A stretch of 64,000 nt of DNA, from NCBI RefSeq assembly GCF_000382365.1, contig NZ_KB908220.1, positions 150,805 to 214,804 on the forward strand, in the 5' to 3' direction. How positions within the stretch are numbered: position 1 is the first letter of the stretch; each line of letters begins with the position of its first letter. Under the pieces are notes generated by a model. It searched no databases and was not told where the DNA came from. It saw nothing but the letters and a program-made list of their open reading frames with translations. The stretch is from Pannonibacter phragmitetus DSM 14782. GTDB lineage: Bacteria > Pseudomonadota > Alphaproteobacteria > Rhizobiales > Stappiaceae. Of the stretch, positions 17,164 through 26,402 are shown one piece after another. The translations under genes were made by a program, and so were the position numbers.

Positions 17164-17895
17164 TCATTTCACCACGACAACAGCAGTATCGCGGCCAACG
17201 CCCGAGGGGTCGAGCGTAAACTGACGCACTTCAGCGTCCCCTGCGCCTTCCTTCGGCTTGAACATCAGCTCAACCGGCACGGAGTTGCGCACGGTGCCGC
17301 CAGCCATGGCCGCAGCCGCATCTTCCGGAGTCGTCAGCGGCATTTCCGGCAGTGCGGCATCGTCGAGCTTGTATTCCTTCGGCTCACCGCCATCGACGGA
17401 GATCATGACGCTGTCATAGCGCTCCTTCAGATCATCGCCGAAGCGCAGCATCAGGGACGCAGCCACCTTGTTTTCCGGACGCACGCTGCGCAGGGTCGTG
17501 GCGAGACCCTTGCTGGCATCCGTGTCGGCATTGGTGGTCTGCTGCTGCAGGCAGTTGCCCGGACGCAGTTCCGTCTCCTGCCCTTCCACCACTTCAAGGC
17601 CTGAGCTGGCAGCAGTCACCGTTCCGCCCGTCACACGCACTTCGCGGCAGGAGGTGTAGTCAAGCAGATCGACATAGCCTTCGCTGCCCAGCGCGACGGC
17701 GTCACCGGGGAAGAGTTCGGTAAAGGCAGATGCCTGAACGCCCTCAGAACGGTCCAGCACCATGGCGACCGGGTCTGCGGCGAGGGCAGAAACGCTGCCG
17801 AGAAGGGACAGCCCCAGACCCAGCGCCAACCCTCGCGCCGCGCTGTGCGGCGCAAGCGAGCGGCTGTTTGAGGGGGCCTTTGTCTTGAGTGCCAT
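17164..17895 (-). CDS. Secreted FecR-like protein, likely partner of the CHASE2 cyclase
   Basis: ATG 17895, with AAGGAG 8 nt upstream, gives 243 residues; the frame extending to 17982 has no ribosome site. A signal peptide is evident (hydrophobic LALGLGLSLLGSVSALA, cut after ALA). The region after it, DRSEGVQASAFTELFPGDAVALGSEG, reads like the beta-rich FecR domain found in periplasmic sensor partners. Two cysteines (CREV and GNCLQ) could form a disulfide. The gene is 24 bp upstream of the CHASE2 cyclase on the same strand. FecR-like proteins often accompany CHASE2 cyclases, so a role in presenting the signal is plausible. Family assignment is moderate. Confidence 0.65.
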   Translation of the reverse strand: MALKTKAPSNSRSLAPHSAARGLALGLGLSLLGSVSALAADPVAMVLDRSEGVQASAFTELFPGDAVALGSEGYVDLLDYTSCREVRVTGGTVTAASSGLEVVEGQETELRPGNCLQQQTTNADTDASKGLATTLRSVRPENKVAASLMLRFGDDLKERYDSVMISVDGGEPKEYKLDDAALPEMPLTTPEDAAAAMAGGTVRNSVPVELMFKPKEGAGDAEVRQFTLDPSGVGRDTAVVVVK

Positions 17896-18195
17896 TCCAG
17901 TACTCCTTTGAAATCCCTTTTTCCGGCCCGATCGGACGAGCCGGATTCGGGGACGGCGAATCCTTGTTTGCAGATACAGCATTTAGAGAAGAATGCGTCC
18001 GGAACTGTGGCAGAAATCACAGGATCTGTGGTTTCTTTAAGGTGATTTGGAGCGGCTGCCGCCACAGCTGTTGCCAAGGCGCCCATGCGGGCGCCGGCTG
18101 GTTCGACAGGCTTGCAAAGAATCAAAAGACCCGCAGCGCAAATCCGCCGCGAGCCTTGCAGATTTCACTCGCTCAAAAGCATGCAGCACAGGCCC
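17896..18195. other. Intergenic region with one near-palindrome
   Basis: The 300 bases between two minus-strand genes hold no gene. AAATCACA-N5-TGTGGTTT (18014-18034, one mismatch between arms) is the only notable symmetry and lies about 120 bp upstream of the FecR-like gene, where an operator could sit. Confidence 0.35.
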
Positions 18196-18633
18196 TTACC
18201 AGGACCGCTCCCAATGGTAATCCCGCCTGCGCTCGTAATCCCTGTAACGGTCGCGGTGATGATGGGGCGGACGGTAGCCCGGCGGAGGACCCGGCCGGTA
18301 ATAGGGAGGCGGGGCCGGACGGTAATAGGGAGGCGGCACCACGACCACGGGCGGCGGGGGCGGAGCGGGCTGATAGTAGCCGCCGCCACCCACGGGTGCC
18401 AGGTAGCGGGCACTCACGAAGCCGCGGTAACCGGCGAAAAACACCTGACACCAGCTGCTGCAGGCGCCCGCTTCGACCACTGCACCGCGCGGGATGACCA
18501 GAAGGGGCGCATAGCCTGTGCCAGGCCCGGAGCGCATGTTGATGTCCGCCGTTGCCTGAGCCGTCCAGGCGTTGGCAACACCGGCACTCAACATTCCCAC
18601 TGCAAGAGTGAGCGCAAAAGCAATCTTACGCAT
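18196..18633 (-). CDS. Secreted SH3-domain protein with Pro/Tyr/His-rich tail
   Basis: The protein has 145 residues. A signal peptide (MRKIAFALTLAVGMLSAGVANA) is followed by a bacterial SH3 domain (about 25-80: ADINMRSGPGTGYAPLLVIP, WCQVFFAGYRGFVSARYL). The rest is low-complexity, rich in Pro and Tyr (PPPYYRPAPPPYYRPGPPPG), then His/Arg/Tyr. The family is common in Hyphomicrobiales and probably contacts the cell wall in the periplasm. The start has GAGAGG 8 nt upstream. It stands alone between the cyclase pair and divergent rarD. Two cysteines in CSSWC could form a redox or structural pair. Exact role unknown. Confidence 0.8.
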   Translation of the reverse strand: MRKIAFALTLAVGMLSAGVANAWTAQATADINMRSGPGTGYAPLLVIPRGAVVEAGACSSWCQVFFAGYRGFVSARYLAPVGGGGYYQPAPPPPPVVVVPPPYYRPAPPPYYRPGPPPGYRPPHHHRDRYRDYERRRDYHWERSW

Positions 18634-18796
18634 CCCTGAAACCTCTCGAACCCCGAATGGCCCACATCAGATCCTACTACACAAGGCTTGAGCAGAACAT
18701 GCCAATCCCGGCGGCAAGATGGCAGCCACCGGCGGTATGAACAACGCTGATGCCTGCAGCATAGGAATGAATTGGAACCGGAGAAGGTTCCGTCCT

Positions 18797-19741
18797 ATGG
18801 AAGAGGCCCAACAAGACAAGGTCAGGCCCATGGCGATGGATACGCCCCCCGTTCCGCAGCAGACCGGCGACACCCCCAAGGGTTTTGCCTATGCCCTCAC
18901 CGCTTACGGCCTGTGGGGCCTGCTGCCGATCTATCTGAAGGCACTGGGGCATATCTCGCCTTTCGAGGTGCTGGCCCACCGGGTGGTCTGGTCCGTGCCC
19001 TGCGCAGCGCTGATCCTGCTGGCGACACGCCGCATCGGAGATCTGAAAGCTGCCGTGCGCTCACCCCGCACCATGGGCATGGCCGCACTCACCGCCAGCC
19101 TCATCACCATCAACTGGTGCACCTATGTCTATGCAGTCGGCTCAGGCCAGGCGATCGAGGGTGCCCTCGGCTATTTCATCAATCCGCTTTTCAGCATCCT
19201 GCTGGGCGCCATCGTGCTCAAGGAAAAGCTGACACGCACGCAGATCGCAGCGATCGTGCTTGTCGCCGTGGCCGTCGGCATCCTGACGTGGGATGCAGGA
19301 CGGCTGCCGTGGATTTCGCTGACGCTGACCGTCAGCTGGGGCTTCTATGCCTTCCTGCGCAAGACGCTGCCGGTGGGGCCCAATCAGGGCTTCTTCCTGG
19401 AGGTCGCGCTGCTGAGCATTCCCGCAGTGCCCTTCATTCTGTGGCTGGAAAGCTCAGGCACCGGCCACTTCACCCATGGCACCCGGCTGGACACATGGCT
19501 TCTCGCCTCGGCCGGGGTTGCCACCGCCATTCCGCTGATGATCTATGCCAATGCGGCCAAGATGCTGCGGCTTTCGACCATTGCCGTGATGCAGTACATC
19601 ACGCCGACAATCATCTTCCTGATCGCCGTCTTCGTGTTCCGCGAGCCGATGAATCCGGTGAAGCTCTCCGCCTTCGTGCTGATCTGGTCGGCGCTGGCGC
19701 TTTACAGCTATTCGATGCTGCGTGCCTACCGGGCGCGCTGA
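18797..19741 (+). CDS. rarD: EamA/RarD-family drug/metabolite transporter
   Basis: The protein has about 314 residues and ten predicted transmembrane helices in two EamA repeats. The N-terminal segment GFAYALTAYGLWGLLPIYLKAL and the following HRVVWSVP are typical of RarD, as is the downstream INWCTYVYAVGSGQAIEGALGYFINPLF. RarD proteins are putative permeases, historically tied to chloramphenicol sensitivity; the substrate is not known. I chose ATG 18797 because GGAGAAGG lies just upstream; ATGs at 18719 and 18836 are alternatives. A cupin gene follows 27 bp later and may share the transcript. Confidence 0.88.
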   Translation: MEEAQQDKVRPMAMDTPPVPQQTGDTPKGFAYALTAYGLWGLLPIYLKALGHISPFEVLAHRVVWSVPCAALILLATRRIGDLKAAVRSPRTMGMAALTASLITINWCTYVYAVGSGQAIEGALGYFINPLFSILLGAIVLKEKLTRTQIAAIVLVAVAVGILTWDAGRLPWISLTLTVSWGFYAFLRKTLPVGPNQGFFLEVALLSIPAVPFILWLESSGTGHFTHGTRLDTWLLASAGVATAIPLMIYANAAKMLRLSTIAVMQYITPTIIFLIAVFVFREPMNPVKLSAFVLIWSALALYSYSMLRAYRAR

Positions 19742-19768
19742 CACGTCCAAGATAACAAGGGCAGTACC

Positions 19769-20098
19769 ATGCAGATGAACGGCATTCCCTTCGGCACCAC
19801 GGACTGGGACACCGTGGAGCGGACGGAACACAAGGGCGAGACCGGCGCCGCCTTCTGGCGCACGCGTCACTTCGGCGGCATCCGGGTGCGCATGGTGGAA
19901 TACACACCCGGCTATCTCGCCGACCACTGGTGCACCAAGGGCCATATCCTCCTGTGCCTCGAAGGTCAGCTTCTGACCGAGCTGGAGGATGGCCGCACCT
20001 TTCTGCTCAAGCCGGGCATGAGCTATCAGGTGGCCGATGGCGCCGAGCCGCACCGCTCCTCCACCACCACCGGAGCAAAGCTCTTCATCGTCGACTGA
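19769..20098 (+). CDS. DHCW-motif-type cupin protein
   Basis: This 109-residue single-domain cupin has the beta-barrel wording VEYTPGYLADHWCTKGHILLCLEGQL and FLLKPGMSYQVADGAEPHRS. The first cupin motif contributes His residues in DHW and GHI, the second a terminal His in PHRS, which could bind a metal. It resembles a small family annotated as DHCW-motif cupin-fold proteins, whose substrate is unknown; here the residues read DHWC. It follows rarD by 27 bp on the same strand and its stop abuts the stop of the convergent ATPase gene. Confidence 0.8.
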   Translation: MQMNGIPFGTTDWDTVERTEHKGETGAAFWRTRHFGGIRVRMVEYTPGYLADHWCTKGHILLCLEGQLLTELEDGRTFLLKPGMSYQVADGAEPHRSSTTTGAKLFIVD

Positions 20099-21922
20099 TC
20101 AAGCTACCTGCACCAGATGCCCTTTCGAGACCTCGCGGTACTCCCGCACCGGCGGCTGATAGCCATTGGCGCGCACGGGGCTTCGCAGTTCATCGGCAGC
20201 AATGCCGCGGCGAATGCCCCGGCGGGCCGGATCGGGCACCGGCACGGCCGCCATCAGCTTCTTCGTGTAGGGATGCTGCGGGTTCTCAAAGACGGCAGCG
20301 CGCGGACCGATCTCGACGATCTCGCCGAGATACATCACTGCCACGCGGTGGCTGACACGCTCCACGACGGCCATGTCATGGCTGATGAAGAGGAAGGCCA
20401 GATCCAGGCTTTCCTGCAGGTCCATCAGCAGGTTGCAGACCTGCGCCTTGATCGACACATCGAGAGCCGACACGCTTTCGTCCGCAACGATCACTTTCGG
20501 GTCCAGCGACAGCGCCCGTGCAATGGCGATACGCTGGCGCTGGCCGCCAGAGAACTCATGCGGGTAGCGGTTCTTCATGGATGCCGATAGCCCCACCCGC
20601 TCCAGCAGATAATCCGTCTTTTCAGCCGCTTCCCGAACGCCGCCAAGCTTATGCTTCAGGAAGGGTTCCGCAACGGCCTGACCTACCGTCATGCGCGGAT
20701 TGAGGCTGGAGAACGGGTCCTGAAAGATCATCTGCACGCTCTTGCGCATCCGCTGCAGCTCCACGGCGTCCAGTTTCCGGACGTCGAAGCCATCAAGCTG
20801 GATATCCCCGGACGAGGGTTCGATCAGCCGCATGACAGACCTGCCCGTGGTGGACTTGCCGCAGCCTGATTCCCCCACAAGGGCAAGCGTTTCCCCCTGG
20901 CGCAGATCGAAGGAAATATTCTCCACCGCATGCACGGCGCCGGTCTGCCGGTTGAAGAGGCCCGAGCGCACCGGGAAGCGGGTGACGAGGTTTCTCACCT
21001 GCAGCACGGGCTGGCTGTGCCCGGGAAGCGCAGCCGGAGCAGGCGGAGCGGTGATGACGCCGGTGGCCGTGTCCACAACCGGGAACCGCAAGGGTGCCGC
21101 CTCGCCTTCCATGGAACCAAGCCTCGGCACGGCAGACAGAAGCGCACGGGTATAGGGATGCTGGCCGCGATAGAAAATATCCCCGGTCAGACCGGTCTCC
21201 ACCGCATCGCCCCGGAACATCACCACGGTGCGGTCGGCAATCTCGGCCACCACGCCCATGTCATGGGTGATGAAGAGAACGGCCATGCCTTCCTCGTCCT
21301 GCAGCTCCTTGATCAGATCGAGGATCTGCCCCTGGATCGTCACGTCGAGCGCGGTCGTCGGCTCATCGGCAATCAGCAGCTTCGGGCGGGAGGCCAGCGC
21401 CATGGCGATCATCACACGCTGGCGCATGCCGCCGGAAAACTGGTGCGGATACTCGTCGAAACGGGCAGCGGCATTGGGAATGCGCACCCGTTCCAGCATA
21501 CGGACCGTCTCAGAACGGGCTGCGGACTTCGTCATGCCCTTGTGACGCGTCAGCACCTCGGAGATCTGCCGCCCGATGGTGAAGATCGGATTGAGCGAGG
21601 TCATCGGCTCCTGAAAGATCATCGAGACCTCGTTGCCGCGCAAACCCCGCATCGCCTTTTCGGACAGGTCAAGAAGGTTGCGGCCATTCAGCACCACCTC
21701 CCCTTCGATCCGGCTGGACTTCGGCGCCAGCAGCCGCATGACCGACAGGGATGTGACGCTCTTGCCCGATCCACTCTCCCCCACGATGGCCAGCGTCTCT
21801 CCGGCTGAGACATCGAAGGACACATTGCGCACCACCGGCCTCCAGCCACCATCGGCCCGGAAGGCGGTGGTCAGGTTGCGGACGGAGAGAACGGGCTGGC
21901 TGGTCAGGTCAGGATTGGTCAT
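20099..21922 (-). CDS. Fused double ATPase of a peptide (Dpp/Gsi-type) ABC importer
   Basis: The 607-residue protein is two ABC ATPases in tandem. Domain 1 (about 10-265) has Walker A GESGSGKS, signature FSGGMRQR and Walker B LLIADEPT; domain 2 (about 315-590) has [16 protein letters not shown] and VIVADES. Each ends in an oligopeptide-type tail. This is the DppD-DppF fusion (GsiA-like) arrangement that powers peptide or glutathione import. The ATG at 21922 overlaps the DUF1028 stop as ATGA, implying coupling; a GTG 12 bp upstream is the alternative. It is the last gene of the GntR-controlled uptake operon. Confidence 0.92.
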   Translation of the reverse strand: MTNPDLTSQPVLSVRNLTTAFRADGGWRPVVRNVSFDVSAGETLAIVGESGSGKSVTSLSVMRLLAPKSSRIEGEVVLNGRNLLDLSEKAMRGLRGNEVSMIFQEPMTSLNPIFTIGRQISEVLTRHKGMTKSAARSETVRMLERVRIPNAAARFDEYPHQFSGGMRQRVMIAMALASRPKLLIADEPTTALDVTIQGQILDLIKELQDEEGMAVLFITHDMGVVAEIADRTVVMFRGDAVETGLTGDIFYRGQHPYTRALLSAVPRLGSMEGEAAPLRFPVVDTATGVITAPPAPAALPGHSQPVLQVRNLVTRFPVRSGLFNRQTGAVHAVENISFDLRQGETLALVGESGCGKSTTGRSVMRLIEPSSGDIQLDGFDVRKLDAVELQRMRKSVQMIFQDPFSSLNPRMTVGQAVAEPFLKHKLGGVREAAEKTDYLLERVGLSASMKNRYPHEFSGGQRQRIAIARALSLDPKVIVADESVSALDVSIKAQVCNLLMDLQESLDLAFLFISHDMAVVERVSHRVAVMYLGEIVEIGPRAAVFENPQHPYTKKLMAAVPVPDPARRGIRRGIAADELRSPVRANGYQPPVREYREVSKGHLVQVA

Positions 21923-22677
21923 GACGGCGTCCACGGCGTCGCGAAGGAGGAAGAAGCACGTCCGGCCGCCTGCCGTTCGGCTTCGAGGCTTGCGATTTTC
22001 CGGTCGATTTCGGTCCGGTCGATGAGGCCATGCGGGTTTTCCCGTGTCGGCATGGTCTCGGCCACATGCAGGTAACGCTCCTGCGCCACCCGGTAGAGCC
22101 GCCAGAGTTCCGGCAGCGGCTCAGCGTGGTCATCGGCGCGGATGCTGAGCCAGGCGTAATCCTGATCCCGGTAGATCACGAGCGCGGCAGACTGCTTGCC
22201 GCGCTTGTCGCCGCCCGCCGCTTCCCCTGCCTCCATTGCACCAAGCAGCCGCTCGGCAAAGGGAGCGGCTGACAGGTCCCTGTAGGCGGCAAGGGTCCGC
22301 TCCAGCACCTGCGGACCGGCAAGCATGTTGCCAGCCACGGATACGTTGTCCCCGATGAGATGCCCGGCCCAGTCGACGCATTTCTTGCCGGTGAAGACTG
22401 CATTGCGGCCCTGAGCGTCGATCAGATGCATCTGGCGCTGTTCGGCGCCGTCATCGCGTTCCGTCAGAACCTCGATGATCTCCTGCGGGCTCTTGCCTTC
22501 GCCCAGCATCGCCAGGCCATCTGTCCCGTAAAGCGGACTGACGAAGGCTTGCGTGGCAACAGCGCCCACGCCGCCGCGCATGTAGGGGACGGCGGAACCA
22601 ACCGCAAAGAAGCGGCTGGCAACGGCAATGCCGAGGTGGCCGGTTTCAGGATCACGGGCAACGATGGACCAGGTCAT
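21919..22677 (-). CDS. DUF1028 family protein (Ntn-hydrolase-like)
   Basis: The protein has 252 residues. The N-terminus MTWSIVARDPETGHLGIAVASRFFAVG and the following GGVGAVATQAFVSPLYG are diagnostic of DUF1028, a family with an Ntn-hydrolase-like fold whose reaction is not established. Position within a peptide-uptake operon, 3 bp after the gamma-glutamyltransferase (also an Ntn hydrolase) and overlapping the ATPase, suggests a cytosolic amidohydrolase acting on the imported compound (inference). A C-terminal tail (about 215-252) is polar and lies outside the core. Confidence 0.88.
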   Translation of the reverse strand: MTWSIVARDPETGHLGIAVASRFFAVGSAVPYMRGGVGAVATQAFVSPLYGTDGLAMLGEGKSPQEIIEVLTERDDGAEQRQMHLIDAQGRNAVFTGKKCVDWAGHLIGDNVSVAGNMLAGPQVLERTLAAYRDLSAAPFAERLLGAMEAGEAAGGDKRGKQSAALVIYRDQDYAWLSIRADDHAEPLPELWRLYRVAQERYLHVAETMPTRENPHGLIDRTEIDRKIASLEAERQAAGRASSSFATPWTPS

Positions 22678-22680
22678 GGC

Positions 22681-24465
22681 TCAGCGCCCCACCGCATAGG
22701 CCTGCATCAGGCGAGGCGTTGCCGCCGCCCGCAGCAGGCCATCGGCATCGCGGCGTGCAGCCGTCAGGCGCCCGACGCTCCAGCTGCCGGCAACGGTCAC
22801 CTGATGCCCGCGCCGGCGCAGCTCTGCAATTGCCGCCTCGCCGAAGCTCTCCTCCACCATGATGTGGCCCGGCTCGGACGTGCGCGGATAGAAGGAGCCG
22901 GGGAAATGGGTGGAGTGGAACAGCGGCGCATCAATGGCCGCCTGCAGGTTCTTCGTGTGATGGGCATAGCGCAGGAAGAATGGCAGCTGCCACTGATCCT
23001 GCTGGTCGCCGCCGGGCGTTCCGAAGGCCAGGGTCGGCCGTCCCTGATAGAGTGCAATGGATGGCGTCAGGGTCGTGCGCGGACGCTTTCCAGGCGCAAG
23101 GGAGGTGGGCAGCCCTTCCTTCAGCCAGAACATCTGCGCGCGGGAATTGAGCGCAAAGCCAAGCCCCGGAACCACCGGCGAGGACTGCAGCCAGCCGCCG
23201 GAGGGGGTCACCGCCACCATGTTGCCCCAGCGGTCGATCACATCGATGTGGACCGTATCGCCCTTTTTCTCGGTCAGATGCGCCATGGTCGGCTCATAGA
23301 CCGCGCCCCGGCCGGAGAACTCGGCCAGCATGGCCATGGTCGCATCGCGCTGCTGCTCGTAGCCGGGCACGGTTCCGGGGCGCAGGTCGAACGAGGCCTC
23401 AGGCCCGATCAGCTTGCGCCGCTCGCTGTTGTAGCCCTCCGACAGCAGGAACTCCGCCGGGATTTCCCCGAATTTCGGATCGCCGTAATAGACCTCACGG
23501 TCCGCATAAGCGAGCTTCATCGCCTCGACCACGTGGTGGACGAAATCGGGACCGGCCGGGTCCATCGCGGCAATGTCAAAGCCCTTGAGCAGCGCCAGCG
23601 ACTGCAGCAGCACCGGCCCCTGCCCCCAGGCCTGCGTCTTGGCCACGGTCCAATCGTGGTAATCAAAAGTCTGCGGAGCCTCGATGGTGGCGCTCCAGTT
23701 CGCCATGTCATCGGCCGTCAGCACGCCCTTGTGCTTATGACCGCTCGCATCCATCACCTCGGCCGTCTTCAGGTAGTTGCCGATGGCCTCGGCAACGAAG
23801 CCCCGGTAGAAGGCATCACGTGCGGCCTCCACCTGCTCCTCGCGGCCGGTCTTTGCTTCCGCCTCCGCAATGATGCGCTTCCAGGTTTCCGCCAGAACCG
23901 GATTGCGGAAGTTGGCATGGGGCTCGGGTGCCGCGCCGCCGGGCAGCCAGGTCTCGTAGGAGGTCGGCCATTCCTTCTCGAAGAAATCACCCAGCCCCTT
24001 GATCGTTGCCGACACACGCGGCAGCATCGGATGGCCGTGCTCGGCATAGTAGATGGCAGGCTCCAGCACCTCGCGCAGAGACAGGGTGCCATAGTCGCGC
24101 AGCATCAGCATCCAGCCGTCAAAGGCGCCCGGAATGACGGTAGACAGCAGCCCGTCACCGGGGATCAGCTTCAGCCCTTCGCTGGTGTAGTGCTCAATGG
24201 TGGCACCTGCCGGGGCTGGCCCTTGCGCGCAGATCACCTCCACCTTGTCCGTCTTCTTGGAATAGATGACCGCCGGCATGTCGCCGCCGGGCCCGCACAG
24301 ATGCGGCTCGACGATCTGCAGGACAAAGCCTGCTGCAACCGCCGCATCAAAGGCGTTGCCGCCCTTTTCCAGAATGCTCATGCCGACCGCAGAGGCGATC
24401 CAGTGGGTCGAGGTGACAACACCGAAGGTGCCGAGGATTTCCGGCCGTGTGGTGAACTCAGTCAA
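22681..24465 (-). CDS. Gamma-glutamyltransferase family hydrolase
   Basis: The protein has about 594 residues. The N-terminal large-subunit signature is SILEKGGNAFDAAVAAGFVL with EPHLCGPGGD downstream. The Ntn nucleophile threonine is in KKGDTVHIDVIDRWGNMVA (self-cleavage before Thr), followed by GLGFALNSRAQMF and GGDQQDQWQ. No signal peptide is seen, so it is probably cytosolic, unlike classical periplasmic Ggt. It would cleave a gamma-glutamyl or related amide bond of an imported peptide. I chose the TTG at 24465 (AAGG 8 nt upstream), which avoids overlap with the permease; an ATG at 24513 or the frame end at 24525 would overlap it by up to 38 bp. Confidence 0.9.
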   Translation of the reverse strand: MTEFTTRPEILGTFGVVTSTHWIASAVGMSILEKGGNAFDAAVAAGFVLQIVEPHLCGPGGDMPAVIYSKKTDKVEVICAQGPAPAGATIEHYTSEGLKLIPGDGLLSTVIPGAFDGWMLMLRDYGTLSLREVLEPAIYYAEHGHPMLPRVSATIKGLGDFFEKEWPTSYETWLPGGAAPEPHANFRNPVLAETWKRIIAEAEAKTGREEQVEAARDAFYRGFVAEAIGNYLKTAEVMDASGHKHKGVLTADDMANWSATIEAPQTFDYHDWTVAKTQAWGQGPVLLQSLALLKGFDIAAMDPAGPDFVHHVVEAMKLAYADREVYYGDPKFGEIPAEFLLSEGYNSERRKLIGPEASFDLRPGTVPGYEQQRDATMAMLAEFSGRGAVYEPTMAHLTEKKGDTVHIDVIDRWGNMVAVTPSGGWLQSSPVVPGLGFALNSRAQMFWLKEGLPTSLAPGKRPRTTLTPSIALYQGRPTLAFGTPGGDQQDQWQLPFFLRYAHHTKNLQAAIDAPLFHSTHFPGSFYPRTSEPGHIMVEESFGEAAIAELRRRGHQVTVAGSWSVGRLTAARRDADGLLRAAATPRLMQAYAVGR

Positions 24466-24487
24466 TGTCTCTGCCTTCTTCTGCAAA

Positions 24488-25357
24488 TCAGTGTTCGCGC
24501 GGGTCCAGCGCATCGCGCAGACCATCGCCCAGGAGGTTGAATCCGATCACCACAAGGAAGATCGCGGCGCCCGGCCACATGGCCATCCAGGGTGCCTGTG
24601 AGAGGAAATTCTTCGCCACATTCAGCATGGAGCCCCAGCTGGCCGCCGGTGGCTGCTGCCCGAGGCCGAGGAACGAAAGGCTCGCTTCGGCAATGATGGC
24701 GGTGGCAACGGTCAGCGTCGCCTGAACGATGATCGGCGCGGTGACATTGGGCAGGATGTAGCGGAGCATGATGTCCATGTGGCCAAGGCCGACAGAGCGG
24801 GCCCCTTCCACATAATCTTCCTGCTTCACCGCCAGCACCTGGCCCCGTGTCAACCGGACGAAAATGGGCATGGCCGACAGACCAATCGCAATCATCGCAT
24901 TGGTGAGGCTCGGGCTGAGGAAGGCGGCAAGGGCGATGGCCATGATCAGGAAAGGCAGCGCCAGCAGCGCTTCGGTGACACGCGAGATGACGAGATCCAC
25001 CCAGCCGCCGAAATAGCCGGCCAAAATGCCGAGAGGTACCCCGATGCCGGCGGCAATCAGCACCGAAAAGACACCGGCCATCAGCGAGGCTCTTGCCCCC
25101 CAGATCATGCGCGACAGGATGTCCCGGCCCAGATCATCCGTGCCGAGCCAGTGAGCCGCCGAAGGGGCCTTGCGGATCGCCGACCAGCTGGTAGCCACCG
25201 GATCGGCGATGGGCAGCAGCGGCGCAAGGATGGCAAGCCCTGAAAAGAAGGCGATGATGATGAGCCCGGCCAGCGCGCTGCGGCTGGAGCGCAGCTTCTT
25301 CCAGGACCGGCTGCCCTCGGGGCGGGCCGCCACGGATGGCTGTTCGATCGCAGTCAT
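24488..25357 (-). CDS. Peptide ABC importer permease (DppC-like)
   Basis: The 289-residue permease has an N-terminal cytosolic tail, a first helix (LAGLIIIAFFSGLAILAPLL) and the DppC-type linker LGTDDLGRDILSRMIWGAR. A binding-protein-dependent transport domain with five more helices follows. The EAA-like cytoplasmic loop is seen in EGARSVGLGHMDIMLRYILPN. The ATG at 25357 overlaps the upstream permease stop (ATGA), so translation is coupled; the frame extends to 25441 without a ribosome site. It forms the membrane channel with the DppB-like protein. Confidence 0.93.
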   Translation of the reverse strand: MTAIEQPSVAARPEGSRSWKKLRSSRSALAGLIIIAFFSGLAILAPLLPIADPVATSWSAIRKAPSAAHWLGTDDLGRDILSRMIWGARASLMAGVFSVLIAAGIGVPLGILAGYFGGWVDLVISRVTEALLALPFLIMAIALAAFLSPSLTNAMIAIGLSAMPIFVRLTRGQVLAVKQEDYVEGARSVGLGHMDIMLRYILPNVTAPIIVQATLTVATAIIAEASLSFLGLGQQPPAASWGSMLNVAKNFLSQAPWMAMWPGAAIFLVVIGFNLLGDGLRDALDPREH

Positions 25358-26301
25358 AGGCTTGCCCTCAGCCGTGGATTGAGAAGGACGTAGAGAATGT
25401 CGGCAACAAGGTTCATCGCGATGAAACCCACCGCCGTGCACATGACGACGCCCTGCACCACGGCGTAATCACGGTTGAAGACCGCATCGACGATCAGCTT
25501 GCCGAAGCCCGGAATGGTGAAGATCTGCTCGGTCAGCACGGCCCCGGCCAGCAGCTCGCCGAACAGCAGCGCACTCAGCGTGACGACGGGCAGCAGCGCA
25601 TTGCGGAAGGAATGCGACAGCACCACCTCGCGCGGCGAAAGCCCCTTGGCCCGCGCCGTGCGGATGTAATCCTGCGACAGGACGCCGAGCATGGCCGAGC
25701 GCGTGTGCCGCATCAGCGTTGCCGCCAGCGCGGTGCCCAGCACGAAGGAGGGCATGATCATCGTCTGCAGCGAGCGGACGGGATCCACGAAGATCGATTC
25801 AAAGCCAGACGCCGGCAGCCAGCCGAGGTTCACCGACACCAGCAGGATCAGCATGATGCCGAGCCAGAAATTGGGCACCGACAGGCCCGACAGCGCAATG
25901 ATGCTGGCAATATAGTCGATGGCCGTGTTCTTCTTCACCGCCGCCAGGATGCCCATCGGCACGCCGATCAGGAAGGCAAAGATCATCGACATGACAGCGA
26001 GCTGAATGGTGACCGGCAGCTTCTGGGCGATGAGTTCGGTTACCGGCTGGTTGGTGCGCAGGGAGACGCCGAGATCGCCGGTCATGACGCCGCCGAGCCA
26101 GGTGAGATACTGCACCGGCAGCGGATCATTGAGGCGGTATTTCTCCCGCAGCATTTCCAGAACCGCCGGATCACGCTCTTCTCCCGCCATCACAAGGATG
26201 GGGTCGCCGGGCAGAAGCTTCTGCAGCGAGAAGACGAAGATGGAAATGATCAGCAGGGTCGGGATGGCGACCAGCAGACGTTTCGCAATGTAGACAGGCA
26301 T
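25354..26301 (-). CDS. Peptide ABC importer permease (DppB-like)
   Basis: The 315-residue permease begins MPVYIAKRLLVAIPTLLIIS and has the DppB-type motif LPGDPI, then the LGVSLRTNQPV segment and an EAA loop in RTARAKGLSPREVVLSHSFRNALLP. Six transmembrane helices are apparent. I chose ATG 26301, which has GAAGG at a normal 9-nt spacing; ATG 26310 would have none. A 101-bp gap with stem-loops separates it from the solute-binding protein gene, a layout that usually lowers permease expression relative to the binding protein. Confidence 0.93.
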   Translation of the reverse strand: MPVYIAKRLLVAIPTLLIISIFVFSLQKLLPGDPILVMAGEERDPAVLEMLREKYRLNDPLPVQYLTWLGGVMTGDLGVSLRTNQPVTELIAQKLPVTIQLAVMSMIFAFLIGVPMGILAAVKKNTAIDYIASIIALSGLSVPNFWLGIMLILLVSVNLGWLPASGFESIFVDPVRSLQTMIMPSFVLGTALAATLMRHTRSAMLGVLSQDYIRTARAKGLSPREVVLSHSFRNALLPVVTLSALLFGELLAGAVLTEQIFTIPGFGKLIVDAVFNRDYAVVQGVVMCTAVGFIAMNLVADILYVLLNPRLRASL

Positions 26302-26335
26302 GGATGCCATCCTTCACGGCACGGTGGGATGGGGA

Positions 26336-26361
26336 GCGCTGCGGAGGATGCTCCGCAGCGC
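26336..26361 (-). other. Intercistronic stem-loop between binding-protein and permease genes
   Basis: GCGCTGCGGAG (26336-26346) pairs perfectly with CTCCGCAGCGC (26351-26361) around a GATG loop. A second, imperfect hairpin spans about 26371-26398. There is no T-tract, so this is more likely an mRNA-stabilising or attenuating element than a terminator. Confidence 0.6.
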
Positions 26362-26402
26362 CGTGGACGCACGGAAACCAGCCCCGCAAGGGGGCGGTTC
26401 CG

